From JAEZJZ01 sp050949055 (GTDB lineage: Bacteria; Bacillota; UBA994; UBA5500), in contig JBMNFA010000008.1 in NCBI GenBank assembly GCA_050949055.1, positions 89,919 through 153,918 of the forward strand: a DNA stretch of 64,000 nt, written 5' to 3'. This document shows, one piece after another, positions 25,601 to 34,106 of this stretch. The notes beneath the pieces are model-generated. The model was not told where the DNA came from and made no database searches. It saw nothing but the letters and a program-made list of their open reading frames with translations. Both the position numbers and the translations under genes were made by a program. Within the stretch, counting starts at the first letter, position 1, and each line of letters opens with the position of its first letter.

Positions 25601-25640
25601 TTAGATGTGGGTTTAGTGTATGCGCTGGACCCACATCTAA
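25601..25640 (+). promoter_or_regulatory. Intercistronic hairpin after the binding-protein gene
   Basis: TTAGATGTGGGT (25601-25612) pairs perfectly with 25629-25640; the loop is 16 nt. No T-run follows, so it is more likely an mRNA-stabilising or partial-termination element than a full terminator. Confidence 0.6.
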
Positions 25641-25674
25641 ATTATGGACGGGCTATAAGCACAGGAGGGATAGA

Positions 25675-26601
25675 GTGTTCAGATATGTTGTCAAGCGAAT
25701 CATTATGCTTGTACCCATAATTATCGGCGTATCCTTTCTTGTCTTCTTTATCATGAGCCTCACGCCAGGCGATCCGGTGAAAATGAAACTCGGCATGGAG
25801 GCTTCAGAAGAAGCTATCAAGGCGCTCCGGTCCGAGATGGGCCTGGATGACCCTGTCTTTATCCAATACGTGCGATACATGGGCAAAGTGATCAAGGGCG
25901 ACATGGGAAGATCCTACACGACAAACAGACTGGTCTTCAAAGAGATTATGGCCAGATACCCGGCTACTTTTCGACTTACGTTCTTTTCCATCTTGGTGGC
26001 TGTTCTAATCAGCATCCCCGTCGGCATCACCTCGGCCACAAAACAATACTCACTGATTGATAGCATCAGCATGCTAGCAGCGCTGCTGGGCGCTTCGGTA
26101 CCTAACTTCTGGTTTGGGTTGATGCTCATTCTGCTGTTTGCGCTCAATTGGAGGCTGCTTCCATCGGGAGGTGCCAACACTTGGCACTCCATCATTCTCC
26201 CCTCCATCACGTTGGGAACCACGGCCGCGGCGATAATCACACGCATGACCAGATCGTCCATGCTTGAGGTGATCAGGCAGGACTACATTCGCATGGCCAG
26301 GGCCAAAGGCGTGCGAGAAAAAGTAGTGATCAGGAAGCATGCGCTCAAGAACGCCTTGATACCAGTTGTGACTGTTGTCGGGCTGCAGTTTGGCACCCTG
26401 TTAGGCGGAGCAGTATTGACTGAAACAGTATTTTCGTGGCCAGGCATCGGACGGTTGATGGTTGAAGCCATTAGGGCAAAGGATACTCCCATGGTGCTGG
26501 GATGCATTATCATCTTCGCTATCACGTTCAGCATAATCAACCTGTTAATCGACATTCTATACGCCTATATAGACCCCCGCATCAAATCCCAGTATTCTTG
26601 A
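25675..26601 (+). CDS. Peptide ABC transporter permease (DppB/OppB-like)
   Basis: 308 residues, six membrane segments. The N-terminal FRYVVKRIIMLVPIIIGVSFLVF is the DppB start. The cytoplasmic coupling-loop motif is YIRMARAKGVREKVVIRKHALKNALIP (EAA loop). The GTG at 25675 follows AGGAGGG. It pairs with the next gene to form the channel. Confidence 0.92.
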   Translation: MFRYVVKRIIMLVPIIIGVSFLVFFIMSLTPGDPVKMKLGMEASEEAIKALRSEMGLDDPVFIQYVRYMGKVIKGDMGRSYTTNRLVFKEIMARYPATFRLTFFSILVAVLISIPVGITSATKQYSLIDSISMLAALLGASVPNFWFGLMLILLFALNWRLLPSGGANTWHSIILPSITLGTTAAAIITRMTRSSMLEVIRQDYIRMARAKGVREKVVIRKHALKNALIPVVTVVGLQFGTLLGGAVLTETVFSWPGIGRLMVEAIRAKDTPMVLGCIIIFAITFSIINLLIDILYAYIDPRIKSQYS

Positions 26602-26625
26602 TTATTCCGAAGGGAGAAAAGAAAT

Positions 26626-27537
26626 ATGGACAAGGTAGCCGGCATGATCGAGAGTACAGAGCAACACCCAAAGGAGCCAGCGCGCAAGAGAAAAGGCAAG
26701 AGCAGTGAAATCTGGAGACGGCTAAAGAAGAACAGGATGGCCATAGTCGGGCTATTGGTCATGATTCTCCTGGTGACGCTGGCTCTGTTTGCTAATCAAA
26801 TAGCAGATTACAACGAAATAGTTATCAAGCAGAATATGCAGGAAACGCTGCAAGCGCCGAGCAAAGCCCATCCTTTCGGCACAGACGAGTTTGGCAGGGA
26901 CATTTTCGCACGAATAATCCATGGTGCCAGGGTATCTTTGGTGGTGGGCTTGATTGCAGTTGGCATCGCCATGGTAATCGGCGGATTCTTCGGCGCGATA
27001 GCTGGCTACTATGGCGGCCGACTGGACAACGCCATCATGCGGACAATGGATATCTTTCTGGCGGTACCAAACATTCTCTTGGCAATCGCCATAGTCTCTG
27101 CCCTCGGATCTAGTGTGGTAAATCTAATGATCGCCATAGGCATCTCCAATACACCCAGATATGCCCGCATAGTCAGGGCATCGGTCATGTCTGTGAGAGA
27201 TCAGGAGTTTATCGAAGCAGCTAAGGCCATCGGCGCCAACGACTTTGTGATCATCACCCGACACATCATTCCGAACTCCCTTGCCCCGGTGATCGTTCAG
27301 GCAACACTGGGGGTGGCAGCAGCCATCCTGTCTACAGCTGGTTTGAGCTTCATCGGACTAGGCATAGAGGCGCCTGCGCCGGAGTGGGGCTCTATGCTAG
27401 CGAGCGGAAGGACCTATCTGAGAAATGCACCGCACATCACTTTTTTCCCGGGCGTTTTTATCATGATTACTATCCTTGCACTTAACTTGCTAGGCGATGG
27501 GCTGAGAGACGCACTCGATCCTAGACTAAAGCAGTGA
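26626..27537 (+). CDS. Peptide ABC transporter permease (DppC/OppC-like)
   Basis: 303 residues. A charged cytoplasmic N-terminus (KRKGKSSEIWRRLKKNRMA) is followed by an OppC-N helix and six further segments. HPFGTDEFGRDIFARIIHGARVSL and EFIEAAKAIGANDFVIITRHIIPN (EAA loop) are DppC hallmarks. It is 24 bp after dppB and ends directly before the ATPase gene. Confidence 0.93.
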   Translation: MDKVAGMIESTEQHPKEPARKRKGKSSEIWRRLKKNRMAIVGLLVMILLVTLALFANQIADYNEIVIKQNMQETLQAPSKAHPFGTDEFGRDIFARIIHGARVSLVVGLIAVGIAMVIGGFFGAIAGYYGGRLDNAIMRTMDIFLAVPNILLAIAIVSALGSSVVNLMIAIGISNTPRYARIVRASVMSVRDQEFIEAAKAIGANDFVIITRHIIPNSLAPVIVQATLGVAAAILSTAGLSFIGLGIEAPAPEWGSMLASGRTYLRNAPHITFFPGVFIMITILALNLLGDGLRDALDPRLKQ

Positions 27538-27555
27538 TTGGAGGCTCAGAACCAG

Positions 27556-28545
27556 ATGCCTGATAGAATATTGGAAATCAAGGAGCTTGTCATTCACTAC
27601 ATCACGGAAGACGGCGTGGTGCAGGCAGTGAACAACATCAATCTTCACATCAACCGAGGCGAAACTCTGGGGCTTGTTGGCGAGACCGGCGCTGGCAAGA
27701 CAACAACCGCACTGGGAATTATGGGACTTGTTCCGCACCCGCCGGGCAAAGTGATGAATGGAGAGGTTCTTTTTGACGGGCAGGACTTGCTGCGCTTGCC
27801 GGAGGATACCCTCGGAACAATTAGGGGCAACAGGATCTCCATGATTTTTCAGGATCCGATGACCTCTCTGAATCCTGTGATGACGGTGGGAGAGCAGATC
27901 ACCGAGGTGTTCGAAATACATCAAGGTCTCACTGGCGCTGCAGCGAAAGCAAAGGCCGTTGAAATGCTTGAGCTTGTGGGCATATCCGCCAACAGGTTCA
28001 ACGACTATCCACACCAGTTTTCCGGTGGCATGAAACAAAGGGTGATTATTGCCATCGCGCTGGCCTGCAAGCCACAGTTGCTAATTGCAGACGAACCAAC
28101 CACCGCTCTAGATGTGACCATCCAGGCCCAGGTGCTGGATGTGATGAGGAGCCTCAAGAAGGAGCTGGGCACGTCCATGCTGCTGATCACCCATGATCTG
28201 GGGGTTGTGGCAGAAATATGCGATAAGGTGGCAATCATGTACGGTGGAGAGATTGTAGAGTACGGGAGCCTGGTGGATATCTTTGAGGACACGAAGCATC
28301 CCTACACCATGGGACTGTTTGGCTCTCTGCCAAATCTCGAAAAGGACGAAGCACGATTGCGTCCCATAAAGGGCTCCATGCCGGACCCTACCGATCTTCC
28401 GGAAGGATGCGCATTTCACCCCCGCTGCCCACACGCACATTACCTCTGTGCGAAAGAGGCGCCAGGCATCACTTGGCTAAACGGGGAACATCAAGTCAGG
28501 TGTCTACTGTACTCAGGAGACGCGGTAGATAGGAGGCAGCCCTAG
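27556..28545 (+). CDS. Peptide ABC transporter ATP-binding protein (DppD/OppD-like)
   Basis: About 329 residues. Walker A GETGAGKTT, Q-loop IFQDPMTSLNPV, signature FSGGMKQRVIIAIAL, Walker B LLIADEPTTALD, switch ITHDLG. The C-terminal oligopeptide-transporter domain has the four-cysteine pattern that usually binds an Fe-S cluster (CAFHPRCPHAHYLC, then a distal Cys in VRCLL). The ATG at 27556 follows TTGGAGG; the frame opens 18 bases earlier. Confidence 0.92.
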   Translation: MPDRILEIKELVIHYITEDGVVQAVNNINLHINRGETLGLVGETGAGKTTTALGIMGLVPHPPGKVMNGEVLFDGQDLLRLPEDTLGTIRGNRISMIFQDPMTSLNPVMTVGEQITEVFEIHQGLTGAAAKAKAVEMLELVGISANRFNDYPHQFSGGMKQRVIIAIALACKPQLLIADEPTTALDVTIQAQVLDVMRSLKKELGTSMLLITHDLGVVAEICDKVAIMYGGEIVEYGSLVDIFEDTKHPYTMGLFGSLPNLEKDEARLRPIKGSMPDPTDLPEGCAFHPRCPHAHYLCAKEAPGITWLNGEHQVRCLLYSGDAVDRRQP

Positions 28546-29517
28546 ATGGTAGAGGCTCTGCTAGAAGTCAGGAATCTGAAAAAGTACTTCCAGACGGCTA
28601 AAGGCAAGCTGCATGCGGTAGACAATATTAGCTTCTCAATTGAACCAGGTAAGACACTGGGTTTGGTTGGAGAGTCCGGCTGTGGGAAGTCGACGACTGG
28701 GAGGGTTGTGTTGCGACTGCTGGAAGCAACTCAAGGAGCGGTGTACTTTGAGGGCAATGACATTCTGAAATACGACAAACGGCAGATGAGGAAGCTCCGC
28801 AGAGAGATGCAAATCATCTTCCAGGATCCGTTTTCTTCCCTAGACCCAAGGATGACGGTAAGTCAGATAATTGAGCAACCATTACAGATACACCGGGTCT
28901 TTACCTCCAAGAGAGAGACACAGGCAAGGGTGTCAGAGTTGATGGACACTGTAGGCCTGTCAGAGAGATACTACAACGCTTATCCCCATGAATTGGATGG
29001 CGGTAGAAGGCAAAGAATCGGCATCGCCAGGGCATTGGCCCTCAACCCCAAGTTCATTGTCTGCGATGAGCCCGTATCAGCCCTTGATGTCTCCATCCAG
29101 GCTCAGATCCTAAACCTGATGCAGGACCTTCAGGAGTCCTTTGGCTTAACGTATCTGTTTATTACCCATGATCTCTCTGTGGTAAGGCATATTTCGGATG
29201 ATATTGCCGTGATGTATCTGGGGCAATTGGTTGAGAAAGCGCCTGCGAAAGAACTTTTCCAGCAACCTCTACATCCCTATACTCAGGGACTCTTGTCCGC
29301 AATACCCGTCCCTAGCTTAAGGCACAGGAGAGAGAGAATCATTTTGAAAGGAGAGATATCCTCTCCCATAGACCCTAGCCCCGGCTGTAGGTTTGCCAAG
29401 AGATGTATTTACGCGACAGAAGCCTGCCTGAGCAACGATATCAAGTTGACGGAGGTGAACCCGAGGCATTCTGTTGCCTGCATACTCGCACAGGAATCCC
29501 AGATGAGCCCTGCCTAG
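28546..29517 (+). CDS. Peptide ABC transporter ATP-binding protein (DppF/OppF-like)
   Basis: 323 residues; the ATG immediately follows the previous stop. Walker A GESGCGKST, Q-loop IFQDPFSSLDPR, Walker B FIVCDEPVSALD, switch ITHDLSV. The signature reads ELDGGRRQRIGIARAL instead of LSGGQ; this LDGGR/C variant recurs in some peptide-transporter F subunits, so it is probably functional. The C-terminal cysteine domain (CRFAKRCIYATEAC) matches its partner. Last gene of the operon. Confidence 0.92.
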   Translation: MVEALLEVRNLKKYFQTAKGKLHAVDNISFSIEPGKTLGLVGESGCGKSTTGRVVLRLLEATQGAVYFEGNDILKYDKRQMRKLRREMQIIFQDPFSSLDPRMTVSQIIEQPLQIHRVFTSKRETQARVSELMDTVGLSERYYNAYPHELDGGRRQRIGIARALALNPKFIVCDEPVSALDVSIQAQILNLMQDLQESFGLTYLFITHDLSVVRHISDDIAVMYLGQLVEKAPAKELFQQPLHPYTQGLLSAIPVPSLRHRRERIILKGEISSPIDPSPGCRFAKRCIYATEACLSNDIKLTEVNPRHSVACILAQESQMSPA

Positions 29518-29577
29518 CTTCCATGGCTGCCATGCCCCTTACACAGGCCGAACCTATACCAACCTCCAAATCAATCA

Positions 29578-29604
29578 GCAGGCGCTTCACAAAGAAGCGC
29601 CTGC
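29578..29604. terminator. Terminator of the peptide operon and of an eroded leftward gene
   Basis: An 11-bp perfect stem GCAGGCGCTTC / GAAGCGCCTGC has a 5-nt loop and TGTTCATTGTTTTCC after it. The same stem (GCAGGCGCTT) ends the DUF6440-type gene at 60855-60877, and the flanking gene relic confirms these are mirror copies. Confidence 0.85.
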
Positions 29605-29607
29605 TGT

Positions 29608-29727
29608 TCATTGTTTTCCTCTTTCTACTGCTGTGATCACCAGTCTGCCTTCCCAGTCCCGCAAGACCGTCGAGCCGACAGCGTAGCGCTCGCAACAAGG
29701 AACCGCGCGCACCACACCGGCTAGCAC
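29608..29727 (-). pseudogene. Relic of the DUF6440-type small gene (mirror of 60660-60845)
   Basis: On the minus strand, a 39-codon frame ends YAVGSTVLRDWEGRLVITAV then ERGKQ. The intact right-arm protein ends LTILLDREGRPVITPVERD, and DNA similarity runs through GAAGGCAG, CTGGTGATCAC and into the terminator stem. The N-terminal third is missing. A GTG at 29727 could still start a short peptide. Confidence 0.65.
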
Positions 29728-29754
29728 CTACAAAGGTCCTGCGCTACCATAGCG

Positions 29755-29790
29755 ATCATCTCCGGCGGCTGCCAGAGTCGCCAGCATGAG
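29755..29790 (-). pseudogene. Relic: C-terminal codons of the right-arm ABC permease (mirror of 59872-60564)
   Basis: The minus-strand reading SLMLATLAAAG matches SFLLATLLAAAGS near the end of the permease at 59872-60564, and lies in the expected mirror position just before the DUF6440 relic. The bulk of the permease, ATPase and GntR genes is absent from the left arm. The rest of 29728-29931 holds only the DUF368 promoter region. Confidence 0.5.
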
Positions 29791-29931
29791 ACTACCCCAC
29801 CATCTGACCAAGCGTCGCTCTCGCTAACGAGACTAGTGTCATGGTACGGCAAGCCCCTGTGATAGTATATAGGGTAAGGATGATGGCGGCTGCAAAATCA
29901 TCAGTCATACATTCAATGGGAGGGTGCAGGT

Positions 29932-30741
29932 ATGGGCTGGCTGTACAATTCGTTGTTGGGATTGGTGATCGGCATCGCCTCCATCACTCCCGGACTGAGC
30001 GGCGGCGCTCTCATGGCTGCTTTAGGGCTATATCAGCCAACCATCAGTGCTGTCAGCAGGTTGTTTTCTGATTGGAGGCGCAGCCTGCACTTCCTGTTAC
30101 CGATCGGCGTGGGGGCAGTCGGCGGCGTAATCGCCTTCAGCAACGTTATGGGATGGCTAGTCGACCAATACCCGGCTCAGGTACGATGGCTGTTCTTGGG
30201 TCTGGTGGCTGGAAGCCTACCTGCGCTGATCCGCACGGCCAATGCCCAAGGATGGAACTGGAGACTGCCGCTCTTCTCCCTGATCGCCATGGCGGCCCTG
30301 CCAGCCTTCAGTCTGTTGCGAAAGCTGCTACCTGGAATCAGCCCTTCAGCTGCACCCGGCCTGCTGCAGTACATCTGGTACGGTTTGGTGATCGCACTCG
30401 GCACAATTGTGCCTGGGATCAGCAGTTCCTTTGTTCTGATGTCGCTGGGAGCTTACGACGAGCTACTGCAGGCGTTAGCTGCCCTGAATCTGGCGGCGCT
30501 GCTGCCAGTAGGTATCGGATTTGGCGTTGGAGGGCTGCTATTAGTTCGACTGGTGGAAGCTCTATTCTGTCGTTTCCACGCTCAATCCTATTACTCGGTT
30601 TTGGGCTTCCTGCTCGGTTCGGCATTGCTCATCCTGCCCCCGATCCGTGGTGGTTGGAGCGCCCTGGTCGACTTAGGCTTGTTTACCTTGGGCATCCTGC
30701 TCACCTGGATGCTCCTGCGCCTCCAGCCAGGCAATCGATAA
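29932..30741 (+). CDS. DUF368 membrane protein, left copy (polyprenyl-phosphate transporter family)
   Basis: 269 residues, eight or so membrane segments with two repeated ends: SITPGLSGGALMAALGLY near the N-terminus and GTIVPGISSSFVLMSLGAYD in the middle. DUF368 proteins (PopT) are known to return undecaprenyl phosphate to the inner leaflet for cell-wall synthesis. GGAGGG precedes the ATG, and CCCCTGTGATAGTATATAGGG about 60 bp upstream is conserved with the right copy, so it is probably the promoter. About 80% identical to the copy at 57533-58339. Confidence 0.88.
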   Translation: MGWLYNSLLGLVIGIASITPGLSGGALMAALGLYQPTISAVSRLFSDWRRSLHFLLPIGVGAVGGVIAFSNVMGWLVDQYPAQVRWLFLGLVAGSLPALIRTANAQGWNWRLPLFSLIAMAALPAFSLLRKLLPGISPSAAPGLLQYIWYGLVIALGTIVPGISSSFVLMSLGAYDELLQALAALNLAALLPVGIGFGVGGLLLVRLVEALFCRFHAQSYYSVLGFLLGSALLILPPIRGGWSALVDLGLFTLGILLTWMLLRLQPGNR

Positions 30742-30762
30742 CAACGTTAAATAAACCCACCA

Positions 30763-30784
30763 TTTTATGATTTGGATCATAAAA
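30763..30784. promoter_or_regulatory. FNR/CRP-type operator before the hemerythrin gene (left)
   Basis: Perfect 22-bp palindrome with core TGAT-TTGG-ATCA (30768-30779). Its centre is about 61 bp before the start codon. A possible -10 (TATAGT, 30808-30813) would put the site near -44 to -46, fitting class II activation. The FNR consensus is TTGAT-N4-ATCAA. Confidence 0.75.
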
Positions 30785-30834
30785 ACTATGTCCCTGCTCG
30801 GTTAGCATATAGTCAAACAAGACCGGATGGGGGA

Positions 30835-31596
30835 ATGAAAATGAATAAAGTGGAGCGGTTAGCACATGTATTGGCGCAGTTGAATGCAGATCCCAACAGT
30901 CAAGAAATCAGGCAGCAGGCAAAGGTGCTCGTCTCTGAAATTAGCCCGCTGGAGCTCTCTCTGGCTGAGCAGAGGCTGGTGGAGAAGGGTATGGAACCGA
31001 GCGAACTGCAGCACCTCTGTGAAGTACACCTGGAAGTGCTAGAGCCAGCCATGGCTGAGTTTCGGTCTAAGCTGCCAGCGGCGCACCCGTTGGACACAAT
31101 GATCAAGGAACACGATGCCATCCTCGACTTCTTGGCGCACTTAGGGCAGCTGGGCCGCCAGCTGAAGAAGCTGACCGGGTATGACCCAGGCAACCCGGCA
31201 TTTGCTGCCCTTGGCGAGGTAGCCAAGAATCTGCTGGACGCCGAGAATCATCACCAGCGCGAAGAGCAGGTACTGTTCCCTGCAATGGAGCAACGCGGCG
31301 TCACCGGTCCTCCCCGCATCATGCGTTTAGAGCATGACCAGTTGCGGGTGCGTAAGCACAAGCTGCTGGAACTGTCGCAGCAGGTACAAGGCATGGAATA
31401 TCAGGCCTTCTTGGAGTCCCTGGCAGATGCTGCCGGATACTTGATTTTCCATCTGAGGGATCACATCTATAAGGAGAACAACATCCTCTACCCGACCGCC
31501 GTACAGACCATTCGTGAGCAATCGGTGTGGAACGAAATAAAATCCAAGTGCGACAGCATCGGCTACTGCCCGTTTACTAAGGATGAGTGGAAATGA
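30835..31596 (+). CDS. DUF438-hemerythrin protein, left copy
   Basis: 253 residues. The N-terminal DUF438 segment (about 1-75, with VSEISPLELSLAEQRLVEKGM and LQHLCEVHLEVLEP) is followed by a hemerythrin/HHE diiron four-helix domain with MIKEHDAIL, NHHQREEQVLFP, EHDQLR and HLRDHIYKENNILYP. Such proteins bind O2 or NO or store iron during stress. The start at 30835 follows GGGGGA. Controlled by the adjacent FNR-type site (inference). About 86% identical to the right copy. Confidence 0.9.
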   Translation: MKMNKVERLAHVLAQLNADPNSQEIRQQAKVLVSEISPLELSLAEQRLVEKGMEPSELQHLCEVHLEVLEPAMAEFRSKLPAAHPLDTMIKEHDAILDFLAHLGQLGRQLKKLTGYDPGNPAFAALGEVAKNLLDAENHHQREEQVLFPAMEQRGVTGPPRIMRLEHDQLRVRKHKLLELSQQVQGMEYQAFLESLADAAGYLIFHLRDHIYKENNILYPTAVQTIREQSVWNEIKSKCDSIGYCPFTKDEWK

Positions 31597-31699
31597 GCAG
31601 CAGGGCTGGTCGCTCGGCCAGCCCTGCTGCTATTGTCAGGCGATGGTATACAGACCAAAACGCGCTGATATCGATGTATAATGGCATGGGGGGGATTCC

Positions 31700-32398
31700 A
31701 TGCGTTGCGATCTTTGCCATCGAGGTTGCGTCGGCTCATTGCCGCTGTTTCGCGGATTGCCCAGCACAGATATCCGGGACATTCAGCGGCTGGTCACCCA
31801 TGGCAGCTATAGAAAAGGCGATGCAGTGATTAGGGAGGGCGACCCCTTGGCAGCCATCTATATTGTGGAGCACGGGCAAGCCAAGGTGTTCGCGCAGAAT
31901 CCCAATGGTGGGGAACAGGTGTTGCGCTGGTTACAAGCTGGGGACTTCTACGGCGAACTGGCTCTGGTAGCAGCCACCAGCGCCCCCTCCACGGTGCAGG
32001 CGCTGACCGACTTACGCATTTGCTCCATCAGCGCCAGTGGACTTCGCAACTATCTACTGCAACACCCAGCCGCAACGCTGAGCATTTTGGAGGCTGTGGC
32101 CAACCGGCTGCGGCAAGCAGAACGATTGTCTGAGCAGTTGGGCTTGATGAGCAGTCGCCAGCGGGTTGCCGCCCTACTGCTTCATCTTGCTGAACGCCAA
32201 GGACACGATACCAGTCAAGGCAAGCGCATACAACTGTACATGAACCGCGAGGAGCTAGCAGCCATGATCGGCTTGAGACAGGAAACCTTCAGCCGTTGCC
32301 TCTCCGAGTTCCGTCAGCAGGGCTGGGTGCAGACAGAGGGATACAAGGTGTTGTATATCATCGATGAGAAAATGCTCAGAAGCGCTGAACAATCATGA
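31700..32398 (+). CDS. FNR-type Crp-family regulator, left (intact) copy
   Basis: 232 residues. The N-terminal cysteines lie in RCDLCHRGCVGSLPLF (Cys3, 6, 10). The cyclic-nucleotide-type beta-barrel contains DLRICSI, whose Cys aligns with Cys122 of E. coli FNR, so four ligands for an O2- or NO-sensitive [4Fe-4S] cluster are plausible. The C-terminal HTH carries RQETFSRCLSEF; E..SR is the FNR recognition-helix pattern reading TGAT. Matching TGAT-N4-ATCA sites occur 931 bp upstream and 50 bp downstream, before hemerythrin and ric. Followed by a hairpin. Confidence 0.92.
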   Translation: MRCDLCHRGCVGSLPLFRGLPSTDIRDIQRLVTHGSYRKGDAVIREGDPLAAIYIVEHGQAKVFAQNPNGGEQVLRWLQAGDFYGELALVAATSAPSTVQALTDLRICSISASGLRNYLLQHPAATLSILEAVANRLRQAERLSEQLGLMSSRQRVAALLLHLAERQGHDTSQGKRIQLYMNREELAAMIGLRQETFSRCLSEFRQQGWVQTEGYKVLYIIDEKMLRSAEQS

Positions 32399-32404
32399 TC
32401 CGAT

Positions 32405-32446
32405 TCGGGGAATTGGCTTGCTTACAGCAGTCGGTTCCCCGATTTT
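32405..32446 (+). terminator. Hairpin after the FNR-type gene
   Basis: CGGGGAA (from 32406) pairs with TTCCCCG (ending 32441), followed by ATTTT. The tail abuts the FNR-type site, so readthrough and activation of ric could interact. Confidence 0.6.
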
Positions 32447-32447
32447 G

Positions 32448-32459
32448 TGATCCAGATCA
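32448..32459. promoter_or_regulatory. FNR/CRP-type operator before ric (left)
   Basis: TGAT-CCAG-ATCA, in the context TTTGTGATCCAGATCATG, about 108 bp before the ric start. Mirrored exactly at 55717-55728. Confidence 0.7.
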
Positions 32460-32561
32460 TGTTTTTCCCAGCGCCGCTGGGGTAGGATCAACTCAAGAGC
32501 AACTTAGTTTCCCGAAGGTACGGTTGGGAGACAATAGTGCCAGCAAAGGAGGTTTCTGCTG

Positions 32562-33278
32562 ATGGAACATGTCTTTCAGACCAATGACCAGATTGGAACC
32601 ATCGTGTCTACGCTGCCGAAGGCCGCCCTGGTGTTTGAGCGCCACAAGATAGATTTCTGCTGCGGAGGCGACCGCCCGCTGGGCGAGGCGATCACCGAGC
32701 TAGGGTTAAACAGCGAACAGATCCTCAGCGAATTGGACCGGGCCCATAGTGAAGCCCAGCAGCTGAGACAGCCGGATAAGGATTGGCGCAGCGCACCCTT
32801 AAGCGAACTGGTGGACTACATTATCAATTCCCACCACGCTTACCTAAACAGCACCTTGCCAGAGCTGGGGCAATTGACGAGCACGGTTCTCCGGGCCCAT
32901 GGCGCCAATCACAAAGAGTTGGTCCAGGTGCACCGCCTGTTCAACTCATTGAAGATGGAACTGGAGCAACACCTGATCAGCGAGGAGACTCAGATATTCC
33001 CCCTGGTCAAGGAATTCGAACGGACCGGCGACCGCAAAACGCTAGAAGAGGCGGTCGCCACCATAGACCAGCTGGAGAGTGAGCATCTGGGGGCGGGCGA
33101 CATCCTGAAAGAGCTGCGTCAGATCACAGATGACTATGCGGTGCCGGCGGATGGCTGTGGCACCTATGAGCGCACCTATCGATTGCTGCAAGAACTGGAG
33201 GCCGACTTATTCCGTCACATCCATCTGGAGAACAACATCTTGCATATCCGCTTGCGAGGGTTGAGCGAACAGGCCTGA
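32562..33278 (+). CDS. ric: Iron-sulfur cluster repair di-iron protein Ric/ScdA, left copy
   Basis: 238 residues. The N-terminal ScdA/DUF542 domain has DFCCGGDRPL; the C-terminal hemerythrin domain has histidines in NSHHAYL, GANHKELV, EQHLISEETQIFP, ESEHLGAGD and FRHIHLENNILHIRL. Ric/YtfE repairs nitrosatively or oxidatively damaged Fe-S clusters and is FNR/NsrR-regulated in other bacteria. AAAGGAGG precedes the ATG. Nearly identical to the right-arm copy, with a clear nucleotide difference in the ACCCTTAAGC region. Confidence 0.95.
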   Translation: MEHVFQTNDQIGTIVSTLPKAALVFERHKIDFCCGGDRPLGEAITELGLNSEQILSELDRAHSEAQQLRQPDKDWRSAPLSELVDYIINSHHAYLNSTLPELGQLTSTVLRAHGANHKELVQVHRLFNSLKMELEQHLISEETQIFPLVKEFERTGDRKTLEEAVATIDQLESEHLGAGDILKELRQITDDYAVPADGCGTYERTYRLLQELEADLFRHIHLENNILHIRLRGLSEQA

Positions 33279-33295
33279 GCACTGGCCTACACAAA

Positions 33296-33332
33296 TAGAG
33301 CGCCGTTCCGAGTACATCGGAACAGCGCTCTA
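33296..33332. terminator. Convergent bidirectional terminator (left)
   Basis: 16-bp stem, one mismatch (TAGAGCGCCGTTCCGA / TCGGAACAGCGCTCTA), flanked by AAA and TTATTT, between two convergent genes. Mirrored at about 54845-54881. Confidence 0.8.
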
Positions 33333-33357
33333 CTTATTTGCGGTCGGTCGTATGTCT

Positions 33358-33921
33358 CTAGGGATCATAGCGAAAGTAAATATTGGCATTGGCCAATCGC
33401 TGATAGTTCTTGATTTTGTCCATATTCTCGCTGCGGGTGAGGAAGAAAAACGAGATGGCCTCCCACAAGAAGACCCATCCCCCCACAGTCAGTCCTTGCC
33501 CCACGGTTGATAGCACCACGTTGTAGCGCCACAGATTGGAGAGCAACGTTACCGCCAGCAGGATGGTGGCAACCACCACATAGTTGAGCCTGCGCCGGTC
33601 AGCTCGCCTGAGCTTTCTGCGCTCAAAGTTGGCATAAAACTGATAATAGCCTTTGACTACGCCGCTGATAATGCTCTCCTTACCCACATCCCTCGCCCGG
33701 CGGGGCAGGTAGAAGACCAGATCTAACCCGTGCGGCAGAGGGACCTCATCGGAGCAATCCTCCAGAAAGTAGGCCAACTCCGGGTCCATGTCGCGTTTGC
33801 GATAGGATGCATGGTCCCAGTCATTGAACACGTCCAGGTATTTGTCCAAAGCTATCTCAATGATGTAATTACCCGTGTTCGGGTTACGCTCGTACAGCCT
33901 GTTCAGCAAATCGCCTTTCAT
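33358..33921 (-). CDS. Two-TM membrane protein, left copy (hypothetical)
   Basis: 187 residues. The soluble N-terminal 110 residues (NYIIEIALDKYLDVFNDWD, then LVFYLPRRARDVGKE) are followed by two membrane helices (YVVVATILLAVTLLS and GGWVFLWEAISFFFL) and a short basic C-terminus (ENMDKIKNYQRLANA). No known family was recognised. The right copy differs in two short patches while the rest is almost identical, an indication of gene conversion. GCGGGGAG precedes the start. Confidence 0.65.
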   Translation of the reverse strand: MKGDLLNRLYERNPNTGNYIIEIALDKYLDVFNDWDHASYRKRDMDPELAYFLEDCSDEVPLPHGLDLVFYLPRRARDVGKESIISGVVKGYYQFYANFERRKLRRADRRRLNYVVVATILLAVTLLSNLWRYNVVLSTVGQGLTVGGWVFLWEAISFFFLTRSENMDKIKNYQRLANANIYFRYDP

Positions 33922-34106
33922 GGTTAAACTCCCCGCTTGGCTGGCCCTTGCCAGCCATATAGACTGGGTTTAGTATATCTTATCCCTTACTTCAAACCAA
34001 CTGCCACGGTCAGCCGCTGGCCCGAAGCCTGAGCAAAAACTTGCTTGCGCAAGTCGCCGGCAGATATACTGATGCCGTCAAGTGACACGGAAAGAAGGTG
34101 GAAGGC

